From the NCBI GenBank assembly GCA_934489945.1, contig CAKSSY010000054.1, positions 1-12,805 of the forward strand: a stretch of DNA of 12,805 nucleotides, written 5' to 3'. Below the pieces are notes generated by a model. It saw nothing but the letters and a program-made list of their open reading frames with translations. It was not told the DNA's origin and did no database searches. Shown one piece after another: positions 6,517-12,805 of this stretch. Position 1 is the stretch's first letter; each line of letters begins with the position of its first letter. Position numbers and translations under genes: made by a program. The stretch comes from an uncultured Eubacteriales bacterium. GTDB lineage: Bacteria > Bacillota > Clostridia > Oscillospirales > CAG-272.

Positions 6517-6532
6517 GTACGGCGTGCCGTAC
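6517..6532 (-). other. Palindromic stem-loop in the mfd-PrsA-like gap
   Basis: GTACGGCGTGCCGTAC has 7-nt inverted arms and folds as a 6-bp stem with a 4-nt loop. It occupies the gap between the mfd stop and the ribosome binding site of the next gene and has no T run. It may be a processing or translation-tuning element. Confidence 0.5.
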
Positions 6533-6536
6533 CCGT

Positions 6537-9500
6537 TCATGTTTCATCCGGCACGGACATTTCCGCTGCCGTTTTTTGGTATTCCTCCAGAATGATATTC
6601 AACAGCTCAAGTGGTTTTCCCGCGAGCTTCTTTTCTGCACGACTCAGGTTCAGATCTACGCAGGTGCGGGAAGAAAGAACGGCTTTCAGGCATCCGTATT
6701 TTTCGGAAAGTACCGACCAGACTTCAATGTCGAAATGTTTCGGGTAGAGGTGGATGAGGTTACTTTCCTGTGTGATCTCCGTAAGACCGCAGGCGATTCC
6801 GTTGCCGCGCAGGAGGGCGATGAGGAGAAGATTTTTGGTCGGTGTCGGCATTTCGCCGAAGCGGTCAATCAACTCGTCGGTAATGTCATAGTAATCGTCA
6901 CGGTTTCGGATAAGGGCAATCCGTTTATACAGCGACATTCGCAAAGAGGCATATTTGACGTACTTCTCGGGCAGAAATGCGTCAAAATCAAGCGAAACCT
7001 TACATTCGGCAGGGGCTTCCTGTTTTTCGCCCTTCTCTTCCAGAATCGCTTCATTCAGAAGTTTGATATAGAGGTCGTAGCCGACTGCATCAAGATGACC
7101 GTGTTGTTGCGCTCCGAGCAAATCTCCGGCACCGCGCAGTTCAAGGTCACGCATGGCAATTTTGAAACCGGCACCAAATTCGGCATAGTCGCGGATTGCC
7201 TCAAGGCGTTTCTCCGAGATCTCGGAGAGTGCCATGTTTTTCGGGTACACAAAGTAGGCATAAGCGCGTCGTGAAGAACGTCCTACGCGTCCGCGCAACT
7301 GATGGAGTTGGGAAAGCCCGAGTTTATGGGCGTTATCCACGATGAGGGTATTGGCGTTGGCAACATCGATGCCGGTTTCGATGATGCTGGTACTGACGAG
7401 AATATCGGTTTCTCCCGTCAGCATAGAGTTCCAGATGTCCTCCAGTTCCTCTTTTTCCATTTTTCCGTGTGCAATGCGGATATTGGTGTCGGGAAAGGCA
7501 TCCGCAATTTTTTTGGCGACAGAGGAAATGGATTCAATCACATTGTGCATATAGAACACCTGCCCACCGCGGCGAAGTTCGCGTCGGATGGCTTCAAAAA
7601 GGATGGTGTCATCCTCCTCCATGACATACGTCTGAACGGGCAGGCGGTCTCCCGGTGCTTCATCCAGAACCGAAATGTCGCGGATGCCGCCCATCGCCAT
7701 ATTCAGTGTGCGGGGAATGGGCGTGGCGGTCAAAGTTAGCACATCGACATTGCCCGCCATCTGCTTGATTTTTTCCTTTTGTGCTACGCCGAAACGCTGT
7801 TCTTCATCGATAATGAGCAGACCGAGGTTTTTGAAGGAGATGTCTGATGAGAGCAGACGATGGGTGCCGATGATGAGGTCGGTTTCGCCGCGTGCGAGGC
7901 GGCGCACCGATTGTGCAATCTGTTTTTGCGTCCGGAAGCGGGAGATCATGTCGACCTCCACCCCGAAGGCGCGCATACGACTGAGAGCCGTTTGATAATG
8001 CTGGAGTGCGAGGATGGTAGTCGGAACGAGTATGGCGACCTGTTTGCCGCCCAGAATTGCTTTATATGCCGCCCGAAATGCGACCTCGGTTTTGCCGTAG
8101 CCCACGTCCCCGCAAAGCAGGCGGTCCATGGGTACCGGTTTTATCATGTCCTCTTTGATGTCATGAATGGCATCGAGTTGGGCACCGGTTTCATCGTACT
8201 CAAAGGATTTTTCGAAATCCGCCTGCATTTCGTCATCCGGCGGAAATGCGATTCCCTCACGGCGCATCCGTTCGGCGTAGAGTTTGATGAGATCCTTGGC
8301 GATGTCTTTGACGGCGGCTTTGGTTTTGGCTTTGGTGCGTCCCCATTCGGCACCGCCGAACTTGGAGAGGCGTACAAGACCGTCTTCCGCACGGGCTCCG
8401 ATATATTTGGAGACCATATCCATTTTTTCCACCGGCAGAAACAATTTGTCGCTTCCCGCGTAGCGGATATTGATATAGTCATGGGAAACGCCGTTTACCG
8501 TGAGATTTTCGATTCCCTCATAAACGCCGATACCGTAGGTCTCATGAACCACATAATCCCCGATTTCAAGATCGGCGGCGGAGAGGATGGTCTGAGTGCC
8601 GCTTCGCTTCCGGCGGTGTGCTTTCAGTCGATTGCTGACGGTGAGTGAGCCGCTCTTGCTGTCCGGACACAGGGAAAGAAGGGCGATGCGTGCCGTCGTC
8701 AGCTCATAACCGCGCAGAAATTCGCGCCATTTGACAAGGACGGTTCCCGTTTTGAGGTCCGGTTCCTCCTTATCAATTTCCGCTACCGAGCGAAATCCTT
8801 TTTCGGCGAGAAGTCCCGCGACATTTTTTGCCGACGTCTCATTTTCGGCAATGACAACGGTCTGATAGCCGTTCCGGATATAGTTTGTCAGGTCTTCCGT
8901 GAGAAGATCGTATTTGTCGTCATACGTGACAAGATGCTTGGTTCGGAATGTGAAGAGCCCGCCGAGGCGTTCTCCCGACGAAGAGCCGGTCAGTGATTCC
9001 AGGCGGAGCACCACACCGGAAGAAAGAAAGGCGGCAAATCGCGAGTTCGGGCAGGCATATTCGGCATTTTTTGCCGCAATGGTGCCGCTCTCCAGAAGAT
9101 CGGTAACGGTTTGCGCGATCTGTCCTTCAAAAGTCTTCAACCGTTCGGTGATTGCGGTCTGCGAACGCATGAAGATGAGAGGGCGGGTGCCGAAGTAATC
9201 AAGAAGGCAGGCGCGTTCGGGATAGACGAGGGAAATATATTTATCCAAAAACGGAAGATCGGGATCGTCGTTGGCAAGGCAGGTATCGATTGCCGCAATC
9301 TCTTTTTCCATTGCCCGTTTGGCGTTTTCAATTTTGGAACGCTTGGCGTGTACGGCAATTGTCTCCCGAATGGCGGTCAGAATTTTTCGATCGGCAAGCA
9401 CTTCATGTGCCGGAGGAAATTCAAGCCCCTCCAGGTTTCGCAAAAAGCGTTGGGATTCGGGGTCAAACGGTCCGATACGGTCGATCTCGTCCCCGAACAG

Positions 9501-10136
9501 TTCGATACGGAAGGGTTCCGGCTTCTTTCCCGTCTCCTCTTCGCCGAGCGATTCAAAGACCGGGGGAAAGACATCCATGATTCCGCCGCGGACGGCAAAC
9601 TGTCCGGCACCGTCCACCATATCCACGCGGGCGTATCCCGCAGCTGTCAGACGGCGGGCGAAATCGGCAATGTCGATTCGGGTGTCAAAATCCAGACGGA
9701 TGGTGGCATCTTCCAGCCTTTTTGGGGGGATCGTATAACCGAGTGCCGCTTCCGGTGTCGTGACCACAACATCAAGAGCCCCCTGTAAAAGTCCGAACAA
9801 CACGCGAAGCCTCTCATGTTCAAAGTCATGGGAGGCGGTGATGTTATAAAAATTGTAGTCCCGTGTACCGAATACTGCTGCGGTGATGCCGAACCGTTCG
9901 AGCATCTCGCAGGTGCGGACACACTCCTTATCATGTGGGCAGAGAACCAGTGCCGTTCCGCCTTTCTCTTTCCGGATGTCTTCAATAAGAGATACAAGTG
10001 CGGCATCGGCGGCACCGTCGCAAAGACCGCCGACGGCAATCGGCAACGGTTTCGGCAGAGTGAAATCCAAAAGGGCGGTGTGGAGCAGTGGATCATATTC
10101 CCGATCGGTCCGGATCGCGCTTGTCAGAATACTCAT
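6537..10136 (-). CDS. mfd: Transcription-repair coupling factor Mfd
   Basis: This 1199-residue DNA translocase removes RNA polymerase stalled at DNA damage and recruits the UvrA/UvrB repair machinery. Domains in order: a UvrB-like N-terminal region (GGIMDVFPP near residue 185), the CarD-like RNA-polymerase-interacting domain (LEIGDYVVHETYGIGVYEGI near 520-545), two RecA-like motor domains with Walker A GDVGYGKT (676-683), DEEQ box (777-780) and TATPIPRTL (803-811), the motif VI region QLRGRVGRSSRRAYAYF, and the TRCF C-terminal domain near 1040-1130. Length is normal. The frame is open 8 codons further upstream, but the ATG at 10136 is preferred because it overlaps the pth stop as ATGA (translational coupling) and gives the usual start MSILTSAI. 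It is preceded by a weak GGTG. No defect is visible. Confidence 0.97.
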   Translation of the reverse strand: MSILTSAIRTDREYDPLLHTALLDFTLPKPLPIAVGGLCDGAADAALVSLIEDIRKEKGGTALVLCPHDKECVRTCEMLERFGITAAVFGTRDYNFYNITASHDFEHERLRVLFGLLQGALDVVVTTPEAALGYTIPPKRLEDATIRLDFDTRIDIADFARRLTAAGYARVDMVDGAGQFAVRGGIMDVFPPVFESLGEEETGKKPEPFRIELFGDEIDRIGPFDPESQRFLRNLEGLEFPPAHEVLADRKILTAIRETIAVHAKRSKIENAKRAMEKEIAAIDTCLANDDPDLPFLDKYISLVYPERACLLDYFGTRPLIFMRSQTAITERLKTFEGQIAQTVTDLLESGTIAAKNAEYACPNSRFAAFLSSGVVLRLESLTGSSSGERLGGLFTFRTKHLVTYDDKYDLLTEDLTNYIRNGYQTVVIAENETSAKNVAGLLAEKGFRSVAEIDKEEPDLKTGTVLVKWREFLRGYELTTARIALLSLCPDSKSGSLTVSNRLKAHRRKRSGTQTILSAADLEIGDYVVHETYGIGVYEGIENLTVNGVSHDYINIRYAGSDKLFLPVEKMDMVSKYIGARAEDGLVRLSKFGGAEWGRTKAKTKAAVKDIAKDLIKLYAERMRREGIAFPPDDEMQADFEKSFEYDETGAQLDAIHDIKEDMIKPVPMDRLLCGDVGYGKTEVAFRAAYKAILGGKQVAILVPTTILALQHYQTALSRMRAFGVEVDMISRFRTQKQIAQSVRRLARGETDLIIGTHRLLSSDISFKNLGLLIIDEEQRFGVAQKEKIKQMAGNVDVLTLTATPIPRTLNMAMGGIRDISVLDEAPGDRLPVQTYVMEEDDTILFEAIRRELRRGGQVFYMHNVIESISSVAKKIADAFPDTNIRIAHGKMEKEELEDIWNSMLTGETDILVSTSIIETGIDVANANTLIVDNAHKLGLSQLHQLRGRVGRSSRRAYAYFVYPKNMALSEISEKRLEAIRDYAEFGAGFKIAMRDLELRGAGDLLGAQQHGHLDAVGYDLYIKLLNEAILEEKGEKQEAPAECKVSLDFDAFLPEKYVKYASLRMSLYKRIALIRNRDDYYDITDELIDRFGEMPTPTKNLLLIALLRGNGIACGLTEITQESNLIHLYPKHFDIEVWSVLSEKYGCLKAVLSSRTCVDLNLSRAEKKLAGKPLELLNIILEEYQKTAAEMSVPDET

Positions 10137-10777
10137 GAATTCACCGCCCCCGCGTTGCACAGGCGCACCGCGGTTTCCATATCGCCTGCAAGAAAGGGAA
10201 GAATTCCCTCATAACTCCGGATGAAGGCATCAAACAGTTTTTTCTGATCTTCCTTCGTAAATTCGGACAGCACCCACGCCGCAAGGTCATAGTCGGGATG
10301 CGGCTTGGCACCGACTCCAAAGCGGATACGCGGAAATGCGTCGCTTCCGATTTCGGTGATGATGGAACGCAGTCCCTTTTGCCCGCCGTCACTTCCCTTG
10401 GCACGCATACGGACTCTGCCGACATCAAGAGAGATATCGTCCGAAAAAACCAGAATGTTCTCGGGCGGAATCTTATAAAACGACGCGGCTTCCCGCACGG
10501 CAATTCCGGAAGCATTCATCAATGTCTGAGGTTTCATGAGCAGAATATGTTTGCCGCCGAGTGTTGTCTCGCCACACAGTGCTTTGAATTTCAGTCTGTC
10601 GACTTTGACACCGACACGTTGGGAAAAATAGTCCATCATCAGAAACCCGGCATTATGGCGGGTGTTGTGATAAGAATTGCCCGGGTTTCCGAGACCAACA
10701 ATGAGGTGAGTGACCGGTGCGGACATCTCTTGTTTCGATGTGGAGATTTCCTTGAAAATATCAAAAATATTACCCAT
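10133..10777 (-). CDS. pth: Peptidyl-tRNA hydrolase
   Basis: This 214-residue enzyme releases tRNA from peptidyl-tRNA dropped by the ribosome. The core starts at THLIVGLGNPG, with the Asn31 and catalytic His41 in NTRHNAGF, the KPQTLMNASG segment (Asn88), and the catalytic Asp113 in FSDDISLDVG. The loop that is usually GGHNG reads GGQKG at 131-135, so the Asn equivalent to E. coli Asn114 is Lys134. There is an 18-residue N-terminal extension (MGNIFDIFKEIS...). The start at ATG 10777 is chosen because AAAGGA lies 6 nt upstream; the internal Met18 lacks a ribosome binding site, and the longer frame to 10828 would overlap the preceding gene. It follows the S-component gene by 14 nt and overlaps mfd by 4 nt. 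Confidence 0.96.
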   Translation of the reverse strand: MGNIFDIFKEISTSKQEMSAPVTHLIVGLGNPGNSYHNTRHNAGFLMMDYFSQRVGVKVDRLKFKALCGETTLGGKHILLMKPQTLMNASGIAVREAASFYKIPPENILVFSDDISLDVGRVRMRAKGSDGGQKGLRSIITEIGSDAFPRIRFGVGAKPHPDYDLAAWVLSEFTKEDQKKLFDAFIRSYEGILPFLAGDMETAVRLCNAGAVNS

Positions 10778-10791
10778 GCCGGTCCTTTCCG

Positions 10792-11298
10792 TCAGTCGCG
10801 GAACCGTTTGAGGAGCGGTGCCGCGCATTGCCAGAGAACCGAGGCAAAAAGGATACCGCCTGCCGCCTGCAACAGGTTACCCGGAACCGCTTCCAGCGCA
10901 CCGGCAAAGCCGAAAAGCGGCCACTCAAAGAGGAAATAGCCGACAACCATAAACGCTTCGGCAATCGCTGCCGTCAGAATCCGTGTCGGAAGGGTTCTCT
11001 TTTTTTGCAGGAGGAGGGAGGCAATCAGAGCCATTCCGGCTTTGATGACAAACGTGGCGGGAATATAAACGGGGTATCCGCCGGCGAGGTCGGCAAGTGC
11101 ACTGCCCAAACCTGCCGCGATACTGCCCCATAAGGGTCCGAGGAACCATCCGGACAACAGGCAAAAGCAATCCCCGAGGTGAATATAGCCGTTTAAAAGC
11201 GGAATTTTCAGAAAAAGTGTGGTGACACAGCAGAGTGCTGCCAGCATTGCCGCAAAAATTACGCGGCGGATCTGGTTGGTTTTGGTACGGTTTTTCAA
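10792..11298 (-). CDS. ECF transporter S component (vitamin-type substrate-binding membrane subunit)
   Basis: This is an approximately 168-residue, very hydrophobic protein with about six membrane segments. The pattern GYIHLGDCFCLLSGWFLGP, then GSALADLAGGYPVYIPATFVIKAG, is typical of S components of energy-coupling-factor transporters, which bind a vitamin or related micronutrient and work with a shared EcfT/EcfA energising module. That module is not in the window, so this would be a group II type using a module elsewhere. The substrate is not decided by sequence: folate, pantothenate, queuosine precursor and others share this fold. The start is probably TTG 11298, with GGAG 7 nt upstream; a longer frame reaches TTG 11355 but lacks a binding site and would use leader sequence. 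It heads the operon with pth and mfd. Confidence 0.85.
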   Translation of the reverse strand: MKNRTKTNQIRRVIFAAMLAALCCVTTLFLKIPLLNGYIHLGDCFCLLSGWFLGPLWGSIAAGLGSALADLAGGYPVYIPATFVIKAGMALIASLLLQKKRTLPTRILTAAIAEAFMVVGYFLFEWPLFGFAGALEAVPGNLLQAAGGILFASVLWQCAAPLLKRFRD

Positions 11299-11397
11299 TG
11301 CTTTTCTCCAGGTTGTAACACAAAATACCGTTGCGAGACGCAAACGCCCGGGCAACGGTCGGAATGTGATTGACTCATCCCGGATCTCCGGGACTGT
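11299..11397 (-). promoter_or_regulatory. Structured 5' leader of the S component-pth-mfd operon, candidate cis-regulatory RNA
   Basis: About 99 nt separate the predicted start from the TTG codon. Two hairpins are evident: TCCCGG/CCGGGA (11378-11383 with 11388-11393, 4-nt loop) and an 8-bp stem (11327-11334 with 11352-11359, 17-nt loop), which may extend outward through TGTG/CACA (11365-11368 with 11319-11322). The second is followed on the minus strand by ATTTTGTG, a weak T tract. The loop of the second contains CCCGGG, complementary to the arms of the first, so alternative folds are possible. I could not match it to the THF, preQ1, TPP, FMN or cobalamin riboswitch consensus. Confidence 0.45.
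11306..11309 (-). promoter_or_regulatory. Ribosome binding site supporting the TTG start of the S component
   Basis: GGAG on the minus strand lies 7 nt before TTG at 11298-11296. No ATG in a suitable position exists before the first membrane segment; the next in-frame ATG is inside it. Confidence 0.65.
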
Positions 11398-11403
11398 TCC
11401 TCT

Positions 11404-11432
11404 ATTATATTGCAGTTTCTCATTTTTGTCAA
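11404..11432 (-). promoter_or_regulatory. Consensus sigma-A promoter of the S component-pth-mfd-PrsA-like operon
   Basis: On the minus strand TTGACA (11427-11432) and TATAAT (11404-11409) are perfect, with a 17-nt spacer. Start expected near 11397. Confidence 0.9.
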
Positions 11433-11481
11433 CCGGAAAAAATGGTTGTTTCTTTGCCGTTCATAAAAAATTTACATAATT

Positions 11482-11491
11482 TTGGTGCCAA
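11482..11491. repeat. Short inverted repeat upstream of the ppdK promoter
   Basis: TTGG-TG-CCAA is a 4-bp interrupted palindrome about 40 nt upstream of the -10, a position where an activator could bind. It is short enough to occur by chance. Confidence 0.2.
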
Positions 11492-11526
11492 TGTTTGGCG
11501 GAACACTGGTAAAAACGGGGAAAATA

Positions 11527-11535
11527 TGATATAAT
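11527..11535 (+). promoter_or_regulatory. Extended -10 promoter of ppdK
   Basis: TGATATAAT gives the TG-n-TATAAT extended -10 form (TATAAT at 11530-11535). The -35 region is weak (TGGTAA at 17 nt), as is common with extended -10 elements. Start near 11542. Confidence 0.75.
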
Positions 11536-11542
11536 TAACATC

Positions 11543-11584
11543 ACCGTGTAATCGTTTGCCGTGTCCTTGCGGCAAACAGACGGT
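11543..11584 (+). other. Stem-loop at the 5' end of the ppdK mRNA
   Basis: An upper 8-bp stem, GTTTGCCG (11554-11561) with CGGCAAAC (11570-11577), and a lower stem, ACCGT (11543-11547) with ACGGT (11580-11584), are separated by an internal loop. It begins almost exactly at the predicted transcription start and lacks a T run, so it is better read as an mRNA stabiliser or regulatory element than a terminator. Confidence 0.6.
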
Positions 11585-11625
11585 CCCTACATTGTAATCA
11601 ATTATATATATGGAGGATGTATCAA

Positions 11626-12805
11626 ATGGCAAAAAAGTATTGCTACCTTTTCAGCGAAGGCAACGCGGATATGCGCGAACTGCTGGGCGGTAAAGGTGCC
11701 AACCTTGCGGAAATGACCCACATCGGTCTTCCCGTACCCCAGGGCTTTACCATTACCACAGAAGCCTGCACTCAGTATTATGAGGATGGCAGAAAAATCA
11801 ACGACGATATCATGGCAGAAATCATGACATATGTCGAAAAAATGGAAGAGATCAACGGCAAGAAGTTCGGCGACAGAAAGAATCCCCTTTTGGTTTCCGT
11901 CCGTTCCGGTGCCCGCGCTTCCATGCCCGGTATGATGGACACCATTCTGAACCTCGGTCTGAATGACGACGTTGTTGATGCCATGATCGCCGGCAACCCC
12001 GATCCGAAGTTCAAGAGATTCGTTTATGACTCCTACAGAAGATTTATCCAGATGTTCTCCGACGTCGTAATGGAGGTCGGCAAGAAGTACTTTGAACAGC
12101 TGATCGACGAGATGAAGGCAAAGAAGGGCGTGAAGTTTGACGTTGAGCTGACTGCCGATGACCTCAAGGAGCTTGCCGCACAGTTTAAGGCAGAATACAA
12201 GGCAAAGATCGGGGAAGATTTCCCGTCCGATCCCAAGGTTCAGCTTTACGAAGCTATCCGTGCCGTGTTCCGTAGCTGGGACAACCCCCGCGCCAACGTT
12301 TACCGCCGCGACAACGATATTCCCTACAGCTGGGGTACTGCCGTCAATGTAATGCCGATGGTATTCGGCAACCTGAATGACAACTCCGGTACCGGCGTTG
12401 CTTTCACCCGTGATCCCGCTACCGGCGAAAAGGGTCTGATGGGCGAATTTCTTGTCAACGCACAGGGCGAGGATGTCGTTGCCGGTGTCCGTACACCCAT
12501 GAAGATTGCCGAGATGGAGCAGAAGTTCCCCGAGGCATTTGCACAGTTCAAGAAGGTTTGCAAGACCTTGGAAGATCACTACCGCGATATGCAGGATATG
12601 GAATTTACCGTGGAAAACGGCAAGCTCTATATGCTTCAGACGCGTAACGGCAAGAGAACCGCTCAGGCGGCTCTGAAGATTGCCTGCGACCTCGTTGACG
12701 AGGGTGTGAGAACCGAGCAGGAAGCCGTTCTGATGATCGATCCCAGAAACCTTGATACACTGCTTCACCCGCAGTTTGATACCAAGGCACTCAAGGCTGC
12801 TACCC
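11626..12805 (+). CDS. ppdK: Pyruvate, phosphate dikinase, N-terminal part (runs off right edge)
   Basis: 393 residues of an enzyme that is normally about 870-900 long are visible. PPDK interconverts pyruvate, ATP and phosphate with phosphoenolpyruvate, AMP and pyrophosphate in the cytosol; in many Clostridia it serves glycolysis or gluconeogenesis. The visible part is the ATP-grasp nucleotide-binding domain: MAKKYCYLFSEG start, LLGGKGANLAEM (Lys23 is the ATP-contacting lysine), SVRSGARASMPGMMDT near residues 91-106, GVAFTRDPATGEKG, and LYMLQTRNGKRTAQAA near 333-348. The catalytic histidine domain and the PEP/pyruvate barrel lie past the edge. GGAGG (11612-11616) precedes the ATG by 9 nt. The frame is open to the end with no defect. 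A phosphoenolpyruvate synthase is less likely because of the PPDK-type N-terminus. Confidence 0.97.
   Translation, partial: MAKKYCYLFSEGNADMRELLGGKGANLAEMTHIGLPVPQGFTITTEACTQYYEDGRKINDDIMAEIMTYVEKMEEINGKKFGDRKNPLLVSVRSGARASMPGMMDTILNLGLNDDVVDAMIAGNPDPKFKRFVYDSYRRFIQMFSDVVMEVGKKYFEQLIDEMKAKKGVKFDVELTADDLKELAAQFKAEYKAKIGEDFPSDPKVQLYEAIRAVFRSWDNPRANVYRRDNDIPYSWGTAVNVMPMVFGNLNDNSGTGVAFTRDPATGEKGLMGEFLVNAQGEDVVAGVRTPMKIAEMEQKFPEAFAQFKKVCKTLEDHYRDMQDMEFTVENGKLYMLQTRNGKRTAQAALKIACDLVDEGVRTEQEAVLMIDPRNLDTLLHPQFDTKALKAAT

Noticed and set aside
10778..10828. A longer pth start at 10828.
   Set aside because: It would overlap the end of the S-component gene and lacks a ribosome binding site, whereas ATG 10777 has AAAGGA at proper spacing.
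11299..11397. A tetrahydrofolate or preQ1 riboswitch before the S component.
   Set aside because: Conserved core sequences of those classes are missing; only generic hairpins and a GGGATG are present.
11602..12768. A 388-codon open frame antisense to ppdK.
   Set aside because: The plus strand carries an unmistakable PPDK with a good ribosome binding site; the antisense frame matches no family I know and arises from codon bias.

Overview
The window looks like a chromosomal, mostly housekeeping stretch of a Gram-positive anaerobe of the class Clostridia, of roughly balanced base composition. The reasons are a valine T-box leader, consensus TTGACA-17-TATAAT promoters, strong AGGAGG-type ribosome binding sites, a clostridial DUF4349 lipoprotein, a TrmK methyltransferase, a PrsA-like lipoprotein next to mfd, an ECF transporter S component and a pyruvate phosphate dikinase. 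I see no phage, transposon, CRISPR array, defence or biosynthetic locus, and no undescribed multi-gene system. The interest lies in RNA structures and intergenic signals.

Layout. Positions 1-632, minus strand: the start of trmK (running off the left edge) and a 68-residue DUF1858 disulfide protein, each with its own promoter. The terminator after the DUF1858 gene overlaps the trmK promoter. Positions 666-764: divergent consensus promoters flanking a small inverted repeat. Positions 771-3654, plus strand: a complete valine T-box riboswitch (specifier GUC, antiterminator, terminator) and valS. Positions 3689-4714, plus strand: an ECF-sigma-like promoter and a DUF4349 lipoprotein with a C-terminal membrane anchor. 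Positions 4715-5177: a gene-poor gap with two strong hairpins.

Positions 5178-11432 form one minus-strand operon, read from right to left: consensus promoter, structured leader of about 100 nt, ECF transporter S component (TTG start), pth, mfd and a PrsA-like lipoprotein. Gaps are 14 nt (S component to pth), an ATGA overlap (pth to mfd) and 39 nt (mfd to the PrsA-like gene). From 11527 to the right edge, plus strand: an extended -10 promoter, a stem-loop at the mRNA 5' end, and the N-terminal third to half of ppdK.

How the genes work together: valS and its T-box tie valyl-tRNA synthetase output to uncharged tRNA-Val. pth recycles peptidyl-tRNA, mfd couples repair to stalled transcription, and the PrsA-like protein probably helps fold exported proteins. 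The pth-mfd-PrsA-like order is one I associate with clostridial genomes; the vitamin-type S component at its head is less obviously related. ppdK is a central carbon enzyme at the phosphoenolpyruvate/pyruvate node.
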